A DNA stretch of 64,000 nucleotides, from NCBI RefSeq assembly GCF_000428065.1, contig NZ_ATZF01000006.1, forward strand, positions 1 to 64,000. The letters are read 5' to 3'. How positions within the stretch are numbered: position 1 is the first letter of the stretch; every line of letters starts with the position of its first letter. Positions 34,239-43,509 of this stretch are shown piece after piece. The stretch comes from Shimazuella kribbensis DSM 45090. GTDB lineage: Bacteria; Bacillota; Bacilli; Thermoactinomycetales; Thermoactinomycetaceae. The translations under genes and the position numbers were made by a program. Under the pieces are notes generated by a model that was given only the letters and a program-made list of their open reading frames with translations, had not been told where the DNA came from and did not search any database.

Positions 34239-34319
34239 TTAATCTTTTTTAAAAGCATGTAAGATTGCCCTTACCATTCCACCAAGGAACTTAGGAAGTT
34301 TTAGCGTATAAAAGCGCAA
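34239..34319 (-). CDS. spoVM: SpoVM, sporulation curvature-sensing peptide
   Basis: The 26-residue peptide opens RFYTLKLPKFLGGMVRAIL after the initiator and ends HAFKKD. It matches the Bacillus peptide in length and almost residue for residue, including the helix-breaking Pro at position 9. SpoVM is an amphipathic helix that marks the forespore outer membrane and anchors the SpoIVA coat basement layer. The start is TTG at 34319, with aaggagg eight bases upstream; an in-frame ATG seven codons earlier lies on the ribosome binding site. It follows thiN, as in Bacillus. It is too short for usual gene-length cutoffs. Confidence 0.93.
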   Translation of the reverse strand: MRFYTLKLPKFLGGMVRAILHAFKKD

Positions 34320-34413
34320 CCGAGTTCCCTCCTTCTTCATCGGTACATTTCCTGTTTCTCATCCTATATATATTCTACCCATGGGTATTTGTACCTAGAA
34401 CGAAGAACAAAAT

Positions 34414-35085
34414 TTACCTAGCATGATCTTTGCTTTCGATGATCAATCCAATTCCCTTTTGTGCAGAGATCATTGCTATTTCTTCGGATTTTTCGTTACT
34501 TATACCAAGCGAATCCCCTCTAACTAAATTTTTTTCTTTCAAAGGATATGCCAATCCAAATGTGGATACTTTTTCTAAATATTTGCTTATAGGTATGATC
34601 GAAACATAATCAAAATTATGATTTGAAGATAAATGTACATTACCCGGTCCAGACAGCAATTGAATTCGATTTGTCTCATCTTGTAAATATCCTTTTACTT
34701 GATGTGTATGTAACCATTCCAAAAGGCTGATATTTGCAAGCGTGTGATCCATTCTTCCGCCTCCAAAAGCTCCAAAGAGATGGATTTCTTTTGGATTATA
34801 TTCAAGCGCATGTTCCAATGCTGCATGTGTATCTGTTACATCTTTCATTGTAGCAAGGGGAATGATTTCTATCCCTAATGATTTCCATTTCTTCCATTTT
34901 TCTTTCCCCGTTGTATCAAAATCACCAATCGCTATTTGAGGCGTAATTCCTGCATCTAGTAGGGAAACGACACCCTGATCTGCTCCGATAATCATATCTT
35001 CAGCATCAATGTTAGCTTGTAAAAAGTCACTCTTAACAGCCCCACCAGCAACAACGATCACACGCTTATCATACTTATCATTCAT
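34414..35085 (-). CDS. thiN: Thiamine pyrophosphokinase
   Basis: The 223-residue enzyme makes thiamine diphosphate from thiamine and ATP. It has the GADQG motif (ADQGVVSLL), IGDFDTTGK, the DVTDTHAALEHAL substrate segment and FGAFGGGRMDHTLANI, all typical of the YloS/ThiN family. Its ATG overlaps the thiT stop by four bases, so uptake and activation of thiamine are coupled. In Bacillus it lies between rpe and spoVM; here spoVM remains next to it while rpe is 4 kb away. Confidence 0.92.
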   Translation of the reverse strand: MNDKYDKRVIVVAGGAVKSDFLQANIDAEDMIIGADQGVVSLLDAGITPQIAIGDFDTTGKEKWKKWKSLGIEIIPLATMKDVTDTHAALEHALEYNPKEIHLFGAFGGGRMDHTLANISLLEWLHTHQVKGYLQDETNRIQLLSGPGNVHLSSNHNFDYVSIIPISKYLEKVSTFGLAYPLKEKNLVRGDSLGISNEKSEEIAMISAQKGIGLIIESKDHAR

Positions 35086-35636
35086 TCGGAATGAAATAAC
35101 TTTGGAGCAGTATATAAAAGTACGATCACAACAATGATCGATATGATAATTTCTGGCAAGATATAGCTGGCATTATATACAAGCGAATAAACGTACACAG
35201 ACTGACCTTTGGGAGCGTATTCGGCAAAAAAAATAACTCCAGATAAAAAATGCGAAAATAGACGTAAGACACCTGCAACAAATAACCCCATGACGACTTT
35301 TATAATCTGACTGCTTGGTTTATTCACATCTTTCAACGACACCCAACCAGCAACACCTAGTAGAGCAAATGCTAATGGATAGTCCAAGATAACTTGAATC
35401 GGATGAGCATAAAATGCACCCGGTAAGATCAATAGTATAAGACCTGTGATCAATCCAGCAGTAATGGCAGGAACGATTCCTCTGCGAAAAGCTAAAATCG
35501 CGATAGGAACCATTGTTAAAGTAACCGATCCACCATTTGGCCAAAGTTGAAAAGGAGTAAACAAATTTAAAACAATGGCGAGTGCTGCAATAATTGCTGT
35601 TTCCACTAATGTGATGACTTTGCTTCTTTGATTCAA
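35082..35636 (-). CDS. thiT: Thiamine ECF transporter S component
   Basis: The 184-residue protein has six hydrophobic segments and the thiamine-binding residues of ThiT/YuaJ: GGSVTLTMVPI, the DYPLAFALLG segment, and RLFSHFLSGVIFFAEYAP. It works with a shared EcfA/EcfT module encoded elsewhere. It forms a two-gene operon with thiN. I looked for a TPP riboswitch in the leader and did not find one. Confidence 0.9.
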   Translation of the reverse strand: MNQRSKVITLVETAIIAALAIVLNLFTPFQLWPNGGSVTLTMVPIAILAFRRGIVPAITAGLITGLILLILPGAFYAHPIQVILDYPLAFALLGVAGWVSLKDVNKPSSQIIKVVMGLFVAGVLRLFSHFLSGVIFFAEYAPKGQSVYVYSLVYNASYILPEIIISIIVVIVLLYTAPKLFHSE

Positions 35637-35748
35637 AACTTCTCCTCCTTAAACCTTCATCTTTACTTCGAGAATAATTCCCTATCATTTTATCAAAATA
35701 TTCACCTGGAAACGAAAATACTTTTTTAGGCTAACATTCATACAAAAA

Positions 35749-35925
35749 ATTTATATTCATACAGTACAAGGATATCCATTCATCGCATCACTAAGTCTTT
35801 GCTACCTACACAAAGTGGTGAACACGCTTGCTAAAAAATTTTCTACGCAACATGTATTTAATGGCTTTGATCGTACTAATGGAATTTTCTCCTATCAAGC
35901 AGCAAATTCTATTCATATAATTTAA
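35749..35925 (+). pseudogene. Possible gene remnant
   Basis: A frame of more than 50 codons without a start reads with protein-like composition (GYPFIASLSLCYLHKVVN, then FNGFDRTNGIFSYQAANS) and ends at TAA 35923. It may be the tail of a lost gene between thiT and the oxidase. No family is recognised. Confidence 0.25.
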
Positions 35926-36015
35926 CAATATCCAGAAGTATATTTAAATAAATTACCTAAATAGATAAAATAGATTTAAAGATTTACATCTAAATCTCCA
36001 AGGAGGAGAAAAAAT

Positions 36016-37146
36016 TTGATTTCAACCTATGATGTGATTATCATTGGTAGCGGTTCAATGGGAATGGCAGCAGGATATTATCTTGCAAACCACCAAATCC
36101 AGACACTACTTATTGATTCTTTTGATCCCCCGCATTCATTCGGCAGCCACCATGGAGACACTCGGTTATACCGATATACGTATGATGATCCTACCTATAT
36201 CCCTTTAGCACTTCGAGCAAAGGAATTGTGGGATGAACTGGAAGAAGAGAGTGGACAATCCCTTTTCTTACCCACTGGAGTACTGTCCATAGGTCCTCCT
36301 GATCATTCGTCTCTTGTAAAAAAACAATCAAATGTGAATTCATTTGGATTGTCAGTCGAAAATCTAACCAAGCAAGAGATTCAATCTCGTTGGCCAGGTT
36401 TTCAAATACCAGATGAATTTATTGGCCTCTATGAAGGAAATGCAGGCATACTATTTAGCGAAACATGTATCCAAACATACCGCAACTTGGCTGTCAAAAA
36501 AGGCGCAAAATTGCAAACAAATACCCCAGTATCCGAAATTATCTGCAATCAAGACCAAGTTACAGTAAAAACGGTTCATGGTGACACGTTTTATGCAAAT
36601 AAATTGATCGTGAGTGCAGGAGCTTGGAACGCGAAATTGCTTTCTAACCTTTCGCTCCCTTTGCACCCTATACGTAAAACTGTATCTTGGTTTCCTGCCA
36701 AAGAAAGTTTTTATAATTTCTCTAAATTCCCAGGGTTCATCCTTTTTGGGCATAATGAAAACTACTATGGATTCCCTAGTATTCATGAAAGTGGGATCAA
36801 AATTGGTAATCATCTCGGAGGAACATCAATTGATCCTGATCATATAAATCGTGATTATGTACATCACACCGAAGAGGAAAAAGATCTTCAAAACATCATT
36901 CAAACGTATTTTCCACATGCGACTCCTACTTGTACCCGCGGCAGTGTCTGCATGTATACGATGACACCAGATGAACACTTTATTCTCGATGAACATCCAC
37001 AGTATTCAAATGTATGGATAGCAGCAGGATTTTCTGGTCATGGTTACAAATTTGCCAGTGCAATCGGGGAAATTTTGTCTCAGTGGGCACAAGGACAAAC
37101 CTCTGACTATGATCTATCCTTATTTTCCTTAGATCGATTCCATTGA
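36016..37146 (+). CDS. Monomeric sarcosine oxidase / N-methyl-amino-acid oxidase family
   Basis: The 376-residue flavoenzyme has the FAD motif DVIIIGSGSMGMAAGYYL at residues 6-23, the substrate-domain start FGSHHGDTRLYRY, and the covalent flavin Cys in GSVCMYTMTPDEHF near residue 317. These match MSOX and SolA. It oxidises a secondary amine such as sarcosine or N-methyl-tryptophan with oxygen, releasing peroxide. The start is TTG at 36016, with aaggagg nine bases upstream. It is alone on the plus strand between minus-strand genes. Confidence 0.88.
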   Translation: MISTYDVIIIGSGSMGMAAGYYLANHQIQTLLIDSFDPPHSFGSHHGDTRLYRYTYDDPTYIPLALRAKELWDELEEESGQSLFLPTGVLSIGPPDHSSLVKKQSNVNSFGLSVENLTKQEIQSRWPGFQIPDEFIGLYEGNAGILFSETCIQTYRNLAVKKGAKLQTNTPVSEIICNQDQVTVKTVHGDTFYANKLIVSAGAWNAKLLSNLSLPLHPIRKTVSWFPAKESFYNFSKFPGFILFGHNENYYGFPSIHESGIKIGNHLGGTSIDPDHINRDYVHHTEEEKDLQNIIQTYFPHATPTCTRGSVCMYTMTPDEHFILDEHPQYSNVWIAAGFSGHGYKFASAIGEILSQWAQGQTSDYDLSLFSLDRFH

Positions 37147-37375
37147 ACTATTCAAAAAGGAACCAGGAGGAACAGAGTTAATCCCAACCATAACTACAGG
37201 AGTGGTTATCATTTTAGTCTTATTTGTAATTATGCTAAAAGTATAATAAATAACCCCCTCTGTTCACATTAGAGTTTTGTAACAAAGAAATGATATTCAT
37301 CTAATGTCTTATACCAAGGGAAAATGGTATTTCATTTGGTTGATAAAATAATAAAAAGTGTGATTTATTATTTGC

Positions 37376-37403
37376 AGCACCTCTCTAGTATTAGAGAGGT
37401 GCT
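37376..37403. terminator. Terminator of the MATE gene
   Basis: A perfect 11-bp stem agcacctctct / agagaggtgct with a six-base loop lies six bases beyond the minus-strand stop codon. It also has T-rich sequence on the plus strand. Confidence 0.8.
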
Positions 37404-37408
37404 TTTGT

Positions 37409-38764
37409 TTATGAATCTACCAGTTTGTCTTTATCCTTCGGAATCCATCCACGACCATAAAATCGCAGAATGGCGAAGATACAGAGAATGGACCAGTATC
37501 CCATTTCGATAAAGTACAAACTCTGGTAGGTCCATTGGTTTGCAATTGCGATCCACACACTTGTGCAGTAACAAATGGTACTGAAGAAACTAGTCAACAT
37601 CAGCCACTTGTTGTACGTAACCCCGTTGAGGGCCTGCTTCGCACACATATATATGCCCCAAATGCTGTCCATGATGACCAGCATCATAAGCATCCAGTAG
37701 CTCATATGTGTGATGTGTGATTCCTGTGTAAAGAGTTGGATGATCCACTTGCCTGTCAGAAGTTCCAGTGTCAGCAGGAGCCCACATACCCCAGACATCA
37801 CACCGATCGCCCAATTGCAATAGCGCAGGGAATTTTTATAGTTTTTCATCCCATATTGCTCTCCTACCAAGGGGATCAATGCACTGGAAAATCCAACGAT
37901 CCAAGCGATGGCGATAGCGTTTTTAATTTGCCACGCGATGCGATTGGCAGCAAAGGCATCTTCACCTCCAAGCTTCAACAAAGCAAAATTGAAGGTATTG
38001 GTGACGAACCATCCAGCCAAAAGGGATGCTGCGTTTGGTAGCGATTGCTGAATAATTTTTTTCTGTAGTGTCCAGTCGACTTTCACGATGAAGCCAACAT
38101 GGGGAAACACTTTTTTCAGCATCTTTCGCCACATATAAACAGCACCAAATCCGGTGGAAATTACTGTTGCCCAAGCTGCTCCTCTAACACCTTGATGTAG
38201 GAGGAAGATAAAGAGATAGTCGAGTGGCAGATGAATGAGATTCATTCGCCATCCAGCTTGAAAAACAGCCCTGCTATCTTGAACGCCTCTGAGGATAGCT
38301 CCTGTTGTCTGCATGAGCAAAGATAGAACAGAGCAACCTCCTACAACGCGGAGATAGGTAGATGCTTCTGCGGATGTCTGGGCATCTACACTGAAGAAGG
38401 AGACCATCTCATGTGCAAAGCAGATGATTGCAATTCCGCCAAGCAGACCGAGAACTGTGGTTAGGATCAAACCTTGAACAGCAACAAGTCTGATCTGGTC
38501 ATCCTGATTCTCCAATGGCTTGTTTAGAAGCTTTTCACCACCTTTACTTTGAGCCACAAAAGCAGAGGTGGAGTTGGATACGGAAAATGCTACAGTTCCT
38601 ATCGTTGCTAGGATAGTAGCACCGATTCCTACGGCACTTACAGCTACTAGGTTGATTTTTGCGACGAACAGAGCGTCAACGAGATTGAGACTCAATTGAC
38701 ACATCTGTGTGAGAACGTTAGGCCACGCTTGTTTGAAAAGATTCCGTAGATATGGAGTAGACAT
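37409..38764 (-). CDS. MATE-family multidrug/toxin exporter
   Basis: The 451-residue protein has twelve hydrophobic segments and the MATE pattern in both halves (QAWPNVLTQMCQLSLNLVDALFV near the N-terminus, and QSLPNAASLLAGWFVTNTFNF near residue 230). It should export cationic compounds using a sodium or proton gradient. Codon use is clearly richer in G+C than rpe, thiN or the oxidase next door. It has its own extended -10 promoter and terminator and interrupts the usual rpe-thiN neighbourhood, so it is probably acquired. Confidence 0.85.
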   Translation of the reverse strand: MSTPYLRNLFKQAWPNVLTQMCQLSLNLVDALFVAKINLVAVSAVGIGATILATIGTVAFSVSNSTSAFVAQSKGGEKLLNKPLENQDDQIRLVAVQGLILTTVLGLLGGIAIICFAHEMVSFFSVDAQTSAEASTYLRVVGGCSVLSLLMQTTGAILRGVQDSRAVFQAGWRMNLIHLPLDYLFIFLLHQGVRGAAWATVISTGFGAVYMWRKMLKKVFPHVGFIVKVDWTLQKKIIQQSLPNAASLLAGWFVTNTFNFALLKLGGEDAFAANRIAWQIKNAIAIAWIVGFSSALIPLVGEQYGMKNYKNSLRYCNWAIGVMSGVCGLLLTLELLTGKWIIQLFTQESHITHMSYWMLMMLVIMDSIWGIYMCAKQALNGVTYNKWLMLTSFFSTICYCTSVWIAIANQWTYQSLYFIEMGYWSILCIFAILRFYGRGWIPKDKDKLVDS

Positions 38765-38799
38765 TGGAACTCCTGTGTAGTAGTGCGGTGGATAGAAAA

Positions 38800-38808
38800 A
38801 TTATACCA
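38800..38808 (-). promoter_or_regulatory. Extended -10 promoter of the MATE gene
   Basis: The minus strand reads TGGTATAAT, identical to the element before the NUDIX-like gene at 58116-58124. It lies 35 bases before the start codon. Confidence 0.6.
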
Positions 38809-38912
38809 TTTAATTTATTGAATATTATTAACCATCAAAAGTTTAATTTTCTATGCATCAGGTCAAAAACCTTGTAACCACATTCGTATTATATTCAAAA
38901 CATTAAGTTATT

Positions 38913-39119
38913 TTATCTTTTTAGATTGACCGAAAATACCACAATTGCCATGAGTAAAGCTGCCAATGCAATACTAAATTCCAACCAACTCAGGCTTGAA
39001 ACGGAGAAATGACTTACGACAAGACCTATTCGATACAAACATTTATTCCCTTCCTTCTTAGAAAAAAAGATACGTATGTTTTCAAGATGACCCTTACCAT
39101 TGGCCGATTCATTCCCCAC
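38913..39119 (-). CDS. Possible small membrane peptide
   Basis: The 68-codon frame ends with one hydrophobic helix and a basic tail (LEFSIALAALLMAIVVFSVNLKR), the layout of holin-like or type I toxin peptides. The N-terminal half looks non-coding and no ribosome binding site is convincing, so a shorter product or a chance frame is likely. Confidence 0.25.
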   Translation of the reverse strand: MGNESANGKGHLENIRIFFSKKEGNKCLYRIGLVVSHFSVSSLSWLEFSIALAALLMAIVVFSVNLKR

Positions 39120-39148
39120 TTTCGCTTTGCTTAGAAGTGGGCACCTTC
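39114..39148. repeat. Hairpin resembling an IS605-type end
   Basis: cccactt and aagtggg arms enclose tcgctttgcttag. A cccactt..gctttgc..aagtggg layout is common at IS200/IS605 ends, but no transposase is adjacent. Confidence 0.3.
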
Positions 39149-39243
39149 TCGGCTTAATATGGTAAAAATCAGATGTGATCTAAAGGGAATAAATTCGCCT
39201 CTCTTGATTCATTTTCATAAAGAAATAAAAGTACTGAAAAAAC
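39149..39243. other. Remainder of the gap upstream of rpe terminator
   Basis: The interval 38765-39302 holds the MATE promoter, a doubtful peptide frame, the IS605-like hairpin and the rpe terminator. Nothing else is recognisable in it. Confidence 0.5.
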
Positions 39244-39283
39244 AAAAGAACGTATAGGGTAAATTTACCTCATACGCTCTTTT
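39244..39283 (-). terminator. Terminator of the rsmB-to-rpe gene cluster
   Basis: Two 20-base arms (39244-39263 and 39264-39283) pair at 17 positions and have T-rich flanks. It lies 20 bases beyond the rpe stop. Confidence 0.75.
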
Positions 39284-39302
39284 TCATATCAATCCTATTC
39301 GA

Positions 39303-39965
39303 TTATTTTGTATGTCTGTAATCATTTCGAATCGCTTCTATCGCGAGTTTACGATCCTTTTGTCCAAATACTGCCGATCCTGAAACCAGTACCGTCGCTC
39401 CATGTTCCACAACTTCTTTTGCTGTTCCGGGTGCAATTCCACCATCCACTTCGATTTCAAGAGTAAGTCCTTTTTTATTTATCGCATTACGTAATTCCGA
39501 TATTTTAGTAAGAACATTGCCTATAAAAGATTGCCCACCAAAACCAGGATTCACGGTCATAAGCAAAACAAGATCCACATCAGGCAAAATAGGTTCGATC
39601 AAGGAAAGCGGTGTTGCTGGATTGATTGCTACTCCAGCCTTAACGCCTTGATCTTTGATGTGATGGATCGTTCGATGCAAGTGAGGACAAGCTTCTTGAT
39701 GCACGGTAATATAATCTGCACCGCTTTTTGCAAATGCATCAATATAGTTATCCGGTTGTTCGATCATAAGATGAACATCAAAAGGTAGAGCAGTATGAGT
39801 ACGAATAGCTTCCACTAAGATAGGTCCAAAGGTGAGATTCGGTACAAAATGACCATCCATCACATCAATATGTAACCAGTCCGCTCCCGATTGCTCAATT
39901 TCTTGTACTTCTTCTTTTAACCTAGAAAAATCGGCAGAAAGGAGAGATGGAGCAATTTTAACCAT
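39303..39965 (-). CDS. rpe: Ribulose-phosphate 3-epimerase
   Basis: The 220-residue TIM-barrel enzyme interconverts ribulose-5-phosphate and xylulose-5-phosphate in the pentose phosphate pathway. Motifs are IAPSLLSADFSRL, HIDVMDGHFVPNLTFGP with metal ligands H and D, HLMIEQPDNYI, VNPGFGGQSFI and EVDGGIAP. It begins four bases after the rsgA stop, as in Bacillus. Confidence 0.95.
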   Translation of the reverse strand: MVKIAPSLLSADFSRLKEEVQEIEQSGADWLHIDVMDGHFVPNLTFGPILVEAIRTHTALPFDVHLMIEQPDNYIDAFAKSGADYITVHQEACPHLHRTIHHIKDQGVKAGVAINPATPLSLIEPILPDVDLVLLMTVNPGFGGQSFIGNVLTKISELRNAINKKGLTLEIEVDGGIAPGTAKEVVEHGATVLVSGSAVFGQKDRKLAIEAIRNDYRHTK

Positions 39966-39969
39966 GTTG

Positions 39970-40854
39970 TTAATACCTTCTTTCTTGCTGAATTTCGCTT
40001 AAAAAAAGCAGATAATGTTCATATCTTTTTTCGTTTAGTTCTCCAGCTTTTACTCCTTCTTTTACTGCACAACCCGGTTCATTTTGATGATAACAGCCCC
40101 GAAAACGACAGGATTCTAAATAAGTATGGTATTCAGGAAAAGCATAAGTCAATTCCTCTGCTGTCATACCTTGAAGCCCCAATTGGCTAAATCCCGGGGT
40201 ATCTGCGATTTGTCCACCATCTTTTAAGGGCAATAACTCTACCTGTCTCGTGGTGTGACGACCTCGACCAATTTTTTCACTAACAGCACCAACCTGCTGA
40301 TTACTATCAGGAAGAATATGATTGAGTAAAGATGATTTCCCAACACCTGATAGACCTGCAAATACCGTTGTTTCGCCTTTTAACATTTCCAGTAACTCAT
40401 CTATGCCTTCTCCCGTACGAATACTTGTAGTAACAATCGGATAATCAGCTTTACTGTACATTTCCTTAATCATTTCGATATCTTCTAATTGTTCTACCAA
40501 ATCTTTCTTGGTTAAACATATCACAATTCGTAGTTTTTCTTTTTCCGCATGCACCAAAAAACGATCTAAGGGCAAGGATTGAAACTTTGGTTCTCGCAGT
40601 GCACAAACGACAACCGCTTGTTCCACATTGGCTATAGGCGGACGAAGCAGTTCAGTAGAGCGGGGCTGGACGGAAGTAACAACTCCCTGATCCAACCCCG
40701 TACTCTCCCAAGTGACTAAGTCACCAACCAATGGTTTTATTTTCTTCTTTTCAAATTTAAATATGCCGCGGGCACGACACTGTATAACTTCCCTATCATC
40801 CGATTTCACATAAAAAAACCCACTGATTGCTTTGATGATCTGCCCACTTGGCAT
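39970..40854 (-). CDS. rsgA: Ribosome small-subunit maturation GTPase RsgA
   Basis: The 294-residue protein has an N-terminal OB fold, a circularly permuted GTPase with G4 (TKKDL), G1 (GLSGVGKSSLLN) and G3 (DTPGFSQL), and a C-terminal zinc site (CRFRGCYHQNEPGC). It helps late 30S maturation. The ATG at 40854 is eight bases after aaaggagg. It is in the conserved prkC-rsgA-rpe order. Confidence 0.95.
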   Translation of the reverse strand: MPSGQIIKAISGFFYVKSDDREVIQCRARGIFKFEKKKIKPLVGDLVTWESTGLDQGVVTSVQPRSTELLRPPIANVEQAVVVCALREPKFQSLPLDRFLVHAEKEKLRIVICLTKKDLVEQLEDIEMIKEMYSKADYPIVTTSIRTGEGIDELLEMLKGETTVFAGLSGVGKSSLLNHILPDSNQQVGAVSEKIGRGRHTTRQVELLPLKDGGQIADTPGFSQLGLQGMTAEELTYAFPEYHTYLESCRFRGCYHQNEPGCAVKEGVKAGELNEKRYEHYLLFLSEIQQERRY

Positions 40855-40873
40855 CCACACATCCTCCTTTCAT

Positions 40874-42700
40874 TTAAGTTTGTGTTACTATTTCTTTGAA
40901 TCTTGTATTTCCTATTAAGTCATACACAAAGAATTTGTTATCTGTATTTTTAGCTGATCCATTTAACGATGGAGGAAAATCTTTACAGTCCCCATTGTCA
41001 GGAACATAAATCCATAGGTAGACTGTTCCACCTTTTTCGATCTTTTCTCCTGCTTTTGGTGACTGCTCTAATATTTGACCATGGGATAAATTTTGACCAG
41101 TTGTATTTTTGTTATAACAACGGCTATCACTGTAATCAATATTATATCCCAGATCACCGGAACTGTATTTCCCTAGTTTACTTTGATACATTCCGGTAAA
41201 ATCCATTACCTTTAAAGATTCATCAGCTCCACCCAAACCAAGTGTAATTTTGGCTTTGTTGGTTGAACTGATTTCTTCACCAGCATTTGGGGTTTGTTCA
41301 ATTACTTTTCCTTCTTTATCATCCGGGCTTTCTTTATAAGCAATGTCTGGTACGGTGAGAGAATTGGTTTGAAACCAATTGGTTGCTTGTTCTTTTGTAT
41401 AATTAGAAAGATCAATCATATTTACTGTATTGGTACCTGGATTGTTGTCGTCATTCGTAGGTCCAGACATCAATTTCCAAACCAAACTGAAGCCATAAAT
41501 CGCTATAAATACGATTATGCCAATGGTAACTAAGCTAAATAAAAGTTTTTGCCACCAAGGTAATTTTGCTTGCACATTATCAAGCCAGATTACTGTTCGT
41601 TGAAATACAGTCTTATCTTTGTCATTGGAAACATTACGAAATCGTTCCAGACCAGCCATCGTTTCTTGACCCACTTGTGTGGCATGATTGGTTTCTGATC
41701 TTTTTGGAGAACGAATTTCTTCCCGTTGAATAGGTGATTGATACGTATTTGTCTTATTATTGCTTCGTGGCTGAAAAACTTTATGCATTTCTGTTTCTTC
41801 ATCGGCTGAAATCGGAATGGTTTGGAAGATATCACTAGTTTTCGCAGGTCTCTCCCAACGATTTTCACGGCGATTATCAAACTGCAAAGCATAATTGATA
41901 TCTTGCATCATTGCCTTTACCGATGTATATCGCATCTCTGGATCTTTCTCCAAAGCTCGCATAACGATATTTACCATACTCTCCGGTACTTTATCATTTA
42001 ATTCCCTTGGATCTATTACAGGCTCTTGTAGATGCTTTAATGCAATACTGATTGCAGAATCACCATCGAATGGCAGTTCCCCAGTCAACATTTCATATAA
42101 CACTACTCCAAGCGAATAAATATCTGCTTTTGAACCAATCTGTCCACCACGAGCTTGTTCTGGAGAAAAATAATGAACAGAACCCATTACAGAACCAGTC
42201 TGAGTAATGGTGGAAGAACTCGCAGCCCTAGCAATACCAAAATCAGTAACTTTCGCTCGACCATTTGTTCCAATCAAAATATTATGCGGCTTAATATCTC
42301 GGTGCACAATTTGATTGTCATGCGCGTGTTGGAGACCATCACAGATTTGAGCAGCAATATCCCCTGCCTCTGCTGTTGTTAAAGTTCCACGCTCTAAAAT
42401 CATTTGCTTTAATGTTGGGCCTTCTACTAATTCCATAACAATATAATGAATGTAACCATCTTGCCCTACATCATATACATTGACAATGTTCGGGTGAGAT
42501 AAACTAGCAGCTGCTTGTGCTTCGCGATCAAACCTACGAACAAATTCTTGATCATTACTTAGGGATTCACTTAATACTTTTATCGCTACGTTCCGGTGAA
42601 GCAAGATATCTTTGGCTTTATATACAACAGCCATACCGCCTCCGCCGATTCTACTTATAATCTCGTAACGTCCCCCAAGTTTCTTCCCTTCCATCTGCAT
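40874..42700 (-). CDS. prkC: PASTA-domain serine/threonine kinase PrkC
   Basis: The 608-residue protein has a cytoplasmic kinase domain (about 10-265: GGGMAVVYKA, AIKVL, HRDIKPHNIL, DFGIA, APE-like SPEQ), a juxtamembrane region, one transmembrane helix (near residue 390) and an extracellular part. That part has about two PASTA-like repeats, fewer than the three in B. subtilis, with two Cys in the last one. It senses muropeptides and promotes germination and cell-wall control. It pairs with the PrpC phosphatase gene 28 bases upstream. The start could be ATG 42700 or 42694. Confidence 0.93.
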   Translation of the reverse strand: MQMEGKKLGGRYEIISRIGGGGMAVVYKAKDILLHRNVAIKVLSESLSNDQEFVRRFDREAQAAASLSHPNIVNVYDVGQDGYIHYIVMELVEGPTLKQMILERGTLTTAEAGDIAAQICDGLQHAHDNQIVHRDIKPHNILIGTNGRAKVTDFGIARAASSSTITQTGSVMGSVHYFSPEQARGGQIGSKADIYSLGVVLYEMLTGELPFDGDSAISIALKHLQEPVIDPRELNDKVPESMVNIVMRALEKDPEMRYTSVKAMMQDINYALQFDNRRENRWERPAKTSDIFQTIPISADEETEMHKVFQPRSNNKTNTYQSPIQREEIRSPKRSETNHATQVGQETMAGLERFRNVSNDKDKTVFQRTVIWLDNVQAKLPWWQKLLFSLVTIGIIVFIAIYGFSLVWKLMSGPTNDDNNPGTNTVNMIDLSNYTKEQATNWFQTNSLTVPDIAYKESPDDKEGKVIEQTPNAGEEISSTNKAKITLGLGGADESLKVMDFTGMYQSKLGKYSSGDLGYNIDYSDSRCYNKNTTGQNLSHGQILEQSPKAGEKIEKGGTVYLWIYVPDNGDCKDFPPSLNGSAKNTDNKFFVYDLIGNTRFKEIVTQT

Positions 42701-42728
42701 GGTCACCTCGCTCCTCCTTAAGTCCCAC

Positions 42729-43481
42729 TTAAGATGGGCTAGACGCTCCTCTATGTTTCAACAAAATCAGAGAAACATTGTCTTTTCCACCAGCATGTAA
42801 TGCCATCTGTAACAGACGATCTGCTTTTTGATCTATTGACTCTCCTGTTTGAGATAACACTTCACCTATTTCTCTCTCACTCACCATTGTGGTTAATCCA
42901 TCCGAACATAAGAGTAAAATATCATCTTTTTCCCATGGAGTGGTGATCAAATCTACTTCCACTTCATCACTTGTACCTACTGCACGTACAATCATATTGC
43001 GCTGAGGATGATTTTTTGCCTCTTCTGCTGTTATTTGTCCATGTTTTTGAAGCATATTGACGTAGGAATGATCTTCTGTTAGTTGATACAAACCTCCATC
43101 ATGTAACATATATGCTCGACTATCACCAACATGAGCCAAAACCACTTCTTTTAGGTCAATTACAGCACCAACTACTGTTGTTCCCATCCCTTGGTACTGG
43201 TTATTTCGCATCGCGAGAGAAAAGACTTGTTCATTTGCCTTACCCACTGCTTGTAATAAATGATTGCTCTTATCTTCAGTCGTATTTTGAAACTGAATTG
43301 GTGCTAAATAACGTTCCATGATCTTAATGGTCTGTTGGCTAGCAACGTCACCCGCTTGGTGGCCACCCATTCCGTCTGCGACTATGGCTACCACTCGTCT
43401 ACAATTGGAACGGAACAGATGAATGCTATCTTCATTAAGATCACGAACAAGGCCAATGTGAGTCCGATGTGCTATCTCCAT
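42729..43481 (-). CDS. prpC: PP2C-type serine/threonine phosphatase PrpC
   Basis: The 250-residue PPM phosphatase has the metal-binding motifs RDLNEDS, VADGMGGHQAGD, AHVGDSRAY, LLCSDGLT and GGKDNVSLIL. It reverses PrkC phosphorylation. It lies between rlmN and prkC as in Bacillus. Confidence 0.95.
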   Translation of the reverse strand: MEIAHRTHIGLVRDLNEDSIHLFRSNCRRVVAIVADGMGGHQAGDVASQQTIKIMERYLAPIQFQNTTEDKSNHLLQAVGKANEQVFSLAMRNNQYQGMGTTVVGAVIDLKEVVLAHVGDSRAYMLHDGGLYQLTEDHSYVNMLQKHGQITAEEAKNHPQRNMIVRAVGTSDEVEVDLITTPWEKDDILLLCSDGLTTMVSEREIGEVLSQTGESIDQKADRLLQMALHAGGKDNVSLILLKHRGASSPS

Positions 43482-43509
43482 GCCGGCTTACCCCTTTCTC
43501 ATTCTTTCA

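Noticed and set aside
35637-35760. TPP riboswitch before thiT
   Set aside because: The conserved CTGAGA and ACCTGATCTGGATAATACCAGC-like segments are absent on the minus strand; regulation must be by other means.
37160-37246. Single-helix peptide frame after the sarcosine-oxidase-like gene
   Set aside because: The frame (GVVIILVLFVIMLKV at its end) has no ATG, GTG or TTG at a useful distance from the aggagg present there, so translation is not supported.
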